DNA from: Haliotis asinina
Taxonomy: Eukaryota; Mollusca; Gastropoda; Lepetellida; Haliotidae
Assembly: GCF_037392515.1 (NCBI RefSeq)
Contig: NC_090291.1
Coordinates: 19,508,001-19,572,000, forward strand
DNA: 64,000 nt
Reading direction: 5' to 3'
Position 1 is the first letter of the stretch, and the number at the start of each line of letters is the position of its first letter. The translations under genes and the position numbers were made by a program. The notes under the pieces were generated by a model, which saw only the letters and a list, made by a program, of their open reading frames with translations, searched no databases and was not told the DNA's origin. Positions 58,927 to 64,000 of the stretch are shown in pieces.

Positions 58927-61900
58927 TTTGTATGTGTATGTTCACAGAATATTTACATATTTCGTGCATTTACTGCTGAAGTCGCACATGTTACTGTTAC
59001 AGTTACTGAGTTACACACCTGACATGCGTCACGTTCACCTTCTGCGTAGCCGGCACAGATCTCTCCGTCTCGGATGGCTCCTGAGTAGTAGCTGTTGCAC
59101 TGTGTTTCGTTGACGATAGGGACACCAATGTACTGCATGATGTTGGGTATTGTGCTTCCAGCCTCTACAACACGAGTGAGTGAGTTTAGTTTTACGCCGA
59201 TTTGGGCAATATTTCAGCAATACCAAAGTGGGGAACACCAGAAACTGTCTTCATACTTTGTACCGGTGTCGGGAATAAATCCCAGTTCTTCGGTGAGACG
59301 AGAGAACGCTTTAACCACTAGGCTACCCCACCGCCCCTCTAAAACATGACGATTCGGGTGATCGTTACCTGTCACACAATCTGAATTTACTCGCGCTGTC
59401 AGTAAACTGCCATAATCAATCACTTATAAAGTATGAGCAATATAAAGTCACACGCAATGGCCATGATCGGCCTCGGATGAATGTGCACACCTCCAAGCCA
59501 TTGAAAGATTCTCATCGTCATATGAAACATTTAATTATACCTTGTGTGGGAACGAGTAAAATTACACGTAATGCTGCCCACAGCGTTAAGGGTTCGTACA
59601 TGACACTAGTTTTGTGCGCAATCTTACTTTGCCTTGAACTTTGTTGTGAGTTACTTTCTTCCCTCAATGTTTCCTAACACACTTCAGTGACTTTGTGCCT
59701 AACACGTCACAGGTACTTTATTTTCACTGTGTAATGTCTACTAACACGCTTACTAGCTACTTTCTTCATTCCTTCTGTTTTAATGTTTACTAACGTGTGA
59801 GACACTTGCGTCTTTCTCTTTGATGTTTGCTAACACGTTTGAGTTACTTGCGTCCTTCTGTTTTGATGTTTGCTAATACTTTGAGTTCCATTCTTTCTTT
59901 TGATGTTTGGTAGCACGTTTGGGTTACTCTCGTCTCTGTTTTGATGTTTGCTAACACGTTTGGGTTACTCTCGTCTCTGTTTTGATATTTACTAACACGT
60001 TTGGTTACTCTCGTCTCTGTTTTGATGTTTGCTAACACATTTGGGTTACTCTCGTCTCTGCTTTGATATTTACTAACACGTTTGGTTACTCTCGTCTCTG
60101 TTTTGATATTTACTAACACGTTTGGGTTACTCTCGTCTCTGTTTTGATGTTTGCTAACACGTTTGGTTACTCTCGTCTCTGTTTTGATGTTTGCTAACAC
60201 ATTTGGGTTACTCTCGTCTCTGCTTTGATATTTACTAACACGTTTGGTTACTCTCGTCTCTGTTTTGATGTTTGCTAACACGTTTGTGTTACTCCCGTCT
60301 CTGTTTTGATGTTTGCTAACACGTTTGTGTTACTCTCGTCTCTGTTTTGATTTTTGCTAACACGTTTTGTTAATCTCGTCTCTGTTTTGATGTTTGCTAA
60401 CACGTTTGGTTACTCTCGTCTCTGTTTTGATGTTTGCTAACACGTTTGTGTTACTCCCGTCTCTGTGTTGATGTTTGCTAACACGTTTGTGTTACTCCCG
60501 TCTCTGTGTTGATGTTTGCTAACACATTTGTGAAGTTTCTTGCATGTTTGAGTTACTCTCTGCACTGTCTAAGGTCAGCCTGAAAATATGCTTCCTGTGA
60601 CTAATAGTTTGTTCGAGAAAGTTTATGCAATGCTCCCAAAAAGGCCATTCAGCCATTGTATGTTTATATATGTTCCCATGCACAAAATTTGATTGTCACC
60701 TGAAAATCAGGGGTTCAAAATCTTCTTTTAAAGCCACTTGACATAAGATAATATCTTGTCCTGACTAATTTTCCAGTTGCCCTGATTTTATGACAAAATC
60801 ATGATGATGTAATTATGAGAGACTAGATCAACATCTATTGGATGTTAGTGTTTTCTGGATTATTTATCGAGAAGAGATAAATTGCAAAGAAAGATAACTC
60901 TAATTTATTATTATTGCGAAATGTAATAGCTACATTTAGAACAGATATGAAATGAAATCCAACTATATCTGCAGGTTGAAACTGGAAGCGAAAATTATCT
61001 ATTAGCCCACTGACAATATTGGAAAGACCGAAATGAAAACTGACTGGTCCCGGGCGTCGGGCGATGGGATTTTTTAACCCTTCCTGAAGGAGGAAGTATC
61101 CTCGTTGCCTAAAGTAGACCATAACAATGCTGAAGGAACTATCATTCACTGCCGGGGTGAAGGTCCGTTTGTCTAATGTGATTCTAGTGTGAAACTGAGA
61201 CATTTCATAATAAAAAGATTTATAAACTGATATTAACTATTTCTGGTTTCCTGAAAGTTCGAATTCAAGAACAAAGGATTAAATTTAGCTAATGCCATCA
61301 AATACCATTTTATGGGATTTCATTGAATACCACTATAGCTTTAACTGTTATTCACATTTTACATTTCAAAGGCGAGAGTCGTGTACTAAAATTAGGTTTA
61401 CAAACCATCCAAAGACTTTAATGTTCAGATAATGTGGTATTTCAACGACTTAAAGCGTACGTGTCTAATGTTGTACCCTATCCTCTTCTCCTATAAATGA
61501 CAATCGTGGTCAGTGAAAGTACACACCTTGAAGAACTCCCCACCCGGTGACAACAGCTAGCCTGTCTGTGACGACTTCCTGATTGTCCCGAGGAAGACAG
61601 GCAGGACGACTATAGTCTGTGTAGATGATTGGCTCCGATAACTTGATTATTGCAATATCTGGGTCTGAAAAGCATTGTGCAGACATATATGAAAGGAGGA
61701 ATCATACATAATAATGCACTCAGCAATATTCCAGCTATATGGTGGCGGTCTGTAAATAATCGAGTCTGGATCAGACAATCCAGTGATCAACAGCATGATC
61801 TGCACAACTGGCAACCGATGACATGTGTCAACCAAGTCAGCGAGCCTAACCAAGCGATCCCTTAGTCGCATGATACGACAAGCATAGTCGCCTTTCATGG

Positions 61901-63660
61901 CAAGCATAGGTTGCTGAAGACCTATTTTACCTCGGATGTTTACGGGTCGGATACGAACAAAGGAACGCACGAAAGCGCATGTTTTCTGATACTCTTTTCC
62001 GGATTTCTTGTTATGCTTTATGTCGCACTGTGGGTGCAAAATCTGAGAATAAATAAACACTTGTACTTTAACGTTTTCCCATCTTCGTTTCCATGAGTAT
62101 CGACAGAAATTACCTGAGTATCTGTTGTAGTCAGGGTGCACTATTATCCTTGAAGCAGTAATGTATTCTAAGAAATTGGAGTCAACAGATCCATGGCCTA
62201 CTTGCACAGAGCGAGGAAAATTTTGACGAGAGCTGAAACGGGTAGATCGGTATGTTTTATTTACACGAAACAAATCCGGCGCTTTTTGGAATCCTTACAA
62301 AAATGATCGGATTGGTTGATATACATGAAAATGATGTTTGACCATCATGTTCCATCGCTCCTTTCATAATAAATGATGCTGAGAACAAACGAAAAGTGGA
62401 TATTTGATTTTAGGGAACATTTGTTTTTGTCTTGCATAATAAATAAGTTATTGATCCGCCATAATGTTATTAGCGAATACATTTGATTTCTTCCTGTCTG
62501 GATACGTTTGAGTGATATTTCAGAAGCAGATGGTATAGACATATCAAAACTTGATGGATGATCAACTTTCTCTATTTTTCAAATGACGTCGCTTCGGTAT
62601 GGATTCTTATAATGTTTTCAACCAATGGATCCATCCATAAAGTGTTGCCATCTCTATACCACCAACTTCCAAAATGCCACTCAAACAACACGAATACGGG
62701 ACAAATATTCCAATAATGGAAACGTTACCATTGTTAAACTAAAGTAGTTGATTGCCCAGCATGTTTTGTCATCTGTCTGTCTGGAGCTGTATGTCAACAA
62801 CAGGACCACTTTCTCTATAGCATGACACTTTATGAACCCGATATTTTAGAACATTACTCACTTTACACAGTGAGCTGCAGTGACGACGGTGTCTCTTCCA
62901 ACGATGGTGCCACCACAACGGTTACGTCCAGGTATCACTAATACTTGGTATGGAAAATATGTCTCTTCAGCCTCATAGCCACCCACAACGCGGGGCAAAG
63001 AATCCACGAAGGCTTGAGGATTTGCAATTCCACTTAAGCCGCATTCTGCAAATATGTATTTTTTAACATACAGTAGAAGCTGACAAAACCGACATCTGTC
63101 CAATCCGGCAAGATATCAACACCGGCATAATATATTAGTCAAATCTCTGGCTTGTACAATATCACAGCTTTACAAATCGGCACATTGTCCAAACCGGATG
63201 ACTTTTTCAGTCATTTTGTCATATGTGTCATATTTGGGATTACACTTTACACTTTCGAATCCCAGATTCATTTGATCACTATCTAAATGGCATTGTGTAA
63301 TCATATATTTTCCTTTCTGTAAATTATCAGGAGTAAGAAAATATTCAAAAGCTTGCTGCAATGAAATATATGGAGTTAGAATACATTTCGAAATGTCGAA
63401 AACATGCAGGGAACAATTAAAAAAAATATTACTAGTAATCGTTCAATGTGCACAGAGTTGTTAGTTCAGAGATTTGCGTTAACGATGTTCCACCATATTC
63501 TTTAATATCAATATATACTTTCAAACGTAATAAAGTAAACAACATGATTTACGGTTGTTGACAAAAGGCGCCCGGGTTGTTGTCGTCGTTGTCGTAGTTG
63601 TCGTAGTTGTTGTAGTAGTAGTAGGGGTTGTTCTGCTGAGACCGCCATTCCCACCACCAA
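58284..63660 (-). CDS. Trypsin-like serine protease D, 5' end outside the window
   Basis: Minus-strand exons in gene order are 63660-63553, 63045-62862, 62232-62114, 61664-61527, 59164-59019 and 58442-58284, with stop TAG at 58286-58284. Phases from the first intron on are 1-2-1-1-0, the same as A-C. The first visible exon is a low-complexity linker with 16 consecutive Thr, coded by mixed ACN codons, then RAPFVNN. Next come propeptide Cys (QCG), activation R before VVGG, His (VVTAAHC), Asp (DPDIAII) and Ser (GDSGGA). The residue six before Ser is Asp (ERDACQ), so trypsin-like. Both members of the C136-C201 type disulfide are absent (AVVTGWG, GGALAMS), while other pairs remain. No Cys module like that of A-C is visible here. 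Signal peptide and any N-terminal domain must lie beyond 63660, possibly past the window edge. Confidence 0.88.
58486..58602. mobile_element. Short MITE (CAAAAGAAACGCAA-type ends), 117 bp
   Basis: Lies in D intron 6, 44 bases from exon 7. The left end is CTGCACGGCAAAAGAAACGC after TA, and the right end gcgtttcttttactgtttac comes before TA. Same family as the MITE at 57919-58174. Confidence 0.75.
58625..58840 (+). repeat. SINE copy, D intron 6
   Basis: Diverged copy of the gtgagtgagtttagttttac family, with an insertion of about 25 bases near its left end (cagcagtgtgccaggtgtat). Confidence 0.7.
58877..58922. repeat. (TG)23 microsatellite, D intron 6
   Basis: Pure TG run, about 97 bases from exon 6 on the intron side. 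Confidence 0.95.
59174..59338 (-). repeat. tRNA-derived SINE forming the 3' splice region of D exon 6
   Basis: In the direction of gene D the SINE runs from ggggcggtggggtagcctag to its tail aaaactaaactcactcactc, and ends nine bases before the exon 6 boundary (tgttgtag then exon). Its tail therefore supplies the branch-point-like actaaac and the pyrimidine-rich stretch of this acceptor. Confidence 0.8.
59770..60540. repeat. 40-41-bp minisatellite, D intron 5
   Basis: About 17 units of the form ggttactctcgtctctgttt plus tgatgtttgctaacacgttt, with small length changes. A 145-residue open frame on the minus strand ([15 protein letters not shown] repeated) is a by-product of the repeat. Confidence 0.93.
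60560..61500. other. Part of D intron 5, nothing recognised
   Basis: A 122-codon open stretch lies on the minus strand (61203-60835), with no domain I recognise and no splice-site context. No repeat family member identified. Confidence 0.4.
61712..61950 (+). repeat. SINE copy, D intron 4
   Basis: Lacks the first 25 or so bases, then matches the family from gcactcagcaatattccagc to gatgtttacgggtc. Confidence 0.8.
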
Positions 63661-64000
63661 CTGTAAATAAAATGGCAATCCATCTCCAAAACAAGTCGGT
63701 GACCAAAGTTATTCACCATAGTCAGCCATGGCAAATTGTGCCATCAAATTTGTACCCTTGACGAATAATCACAACTATAAGAGACGAAGAATTAACGACC
63801 TGCTTGAATTAATCGACCCTTTCCTGATATCATCACTACAACATCACGATAGTGTTTGGATTTAGTTCTCAATTTCATCTTTATTCGCTTTCCTGCTGTA
63901 ACGGTAAGGGTCCGAATACACGTTCTTGCCTGATAAAATCGACTTAAAGAAGAATTCTATTTTTGGTAAAAGAAATCATAAGGATGACAGAAATGCCCTT
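63661..64000. other. Intron upstream of the Thr-rich exon of D
   Basis: Minus-strand gccattttatttacag is the acceptor of the Thr-rich exon. I see no further exon of D before the window edge. Confidence 0.4.

Noticed and set aside
60835-61203. 122-codon minus-strand open frame in D intron 5
   Set aside because: No recognisable domain, no compatible splice sites and it lies between two confirmed D exons.

Overview
The window is animal nuclear DNA, most likely from an abalone (Haliotis) or a close vetigastropod relative. The genes have several introns with GT-AG splice sites, microsatellites and minisatellites are abundant, and two short interspersed repeat families recur that I associate with abalone genomes. 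One carries the motif gccgcactcagcaatatt. The other is tRNA-derived and carries tagcctagtggttaaag. The species assignment is inference.

The host content is a cluster of trypsin-like (S1A) serine protease genes. I call them A1, B1, A2, B2 and C on the plus strand and D on the minus strand. A, B and C each have seven coding exons with intron phases 1-1-2-1-1-0. They encode, in order, a signal peptide, a small four-cysteine module (C-x5-C-x6-C-x8-C) on its own phase 1-1 exon, an activation segment, and the protease domain with the His/Asp/Ser triad and an Asp at the S1 specificity position. A1 (879-5870), B2 (36262-41106) and C (45735-52958) read through intact when spliced. D (63660-58284) keeps the same downstream intron phases but has a threonine-rich linker where the others have the Cys module. 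Its 5' end lies outside the window.

A and B sit in a tandem duplication: unit 1 is about 549-15897 and unit 2 about 15913-42840. Decay has been reciprocal. In unit 1, B1 carries a frameshift and has lost two cysteines. In unit 2, A2 has two damaged splice acceptors, a frameshifting deletion, a catalytic Ser to Cys change and no basic residue at the activation site. One working A and one working B remain, in different units.

Unit 2 has been enlarged by mobile DNA: a 460-bp MITE whose empty site is visible in unit 1; a broken Polinton of about 10.35 kb in A2 intron 3 that itself contains a DIRS-like fossil and a SINE; another SINE; and a mariner of about 1.29 kb with a full 349-residue transposase in A2 intron 4. 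Unit 1 has gained or kept a CA-rich block of about 2.2 kb.

From 42.9 to 45.1 kb there is a LINE 3' fragment interrupted by a foldback element made of inverted arrays of a 21-bp palindromic satellite. Gene C intron 3 holds a 41-bp minisatellite that appears to descend from the exon 3/intron 3 boundary of the gene itself. Between C and D lies a degenerate array of a gatgaatcgtacgtcatcacc-type unit with an 88-bp higher-order block. Gene D carries MITEs beside its last exon, a SINE whose tail forms the 3' splice region of one exon, and a 40-bp minisatellite in an intron.
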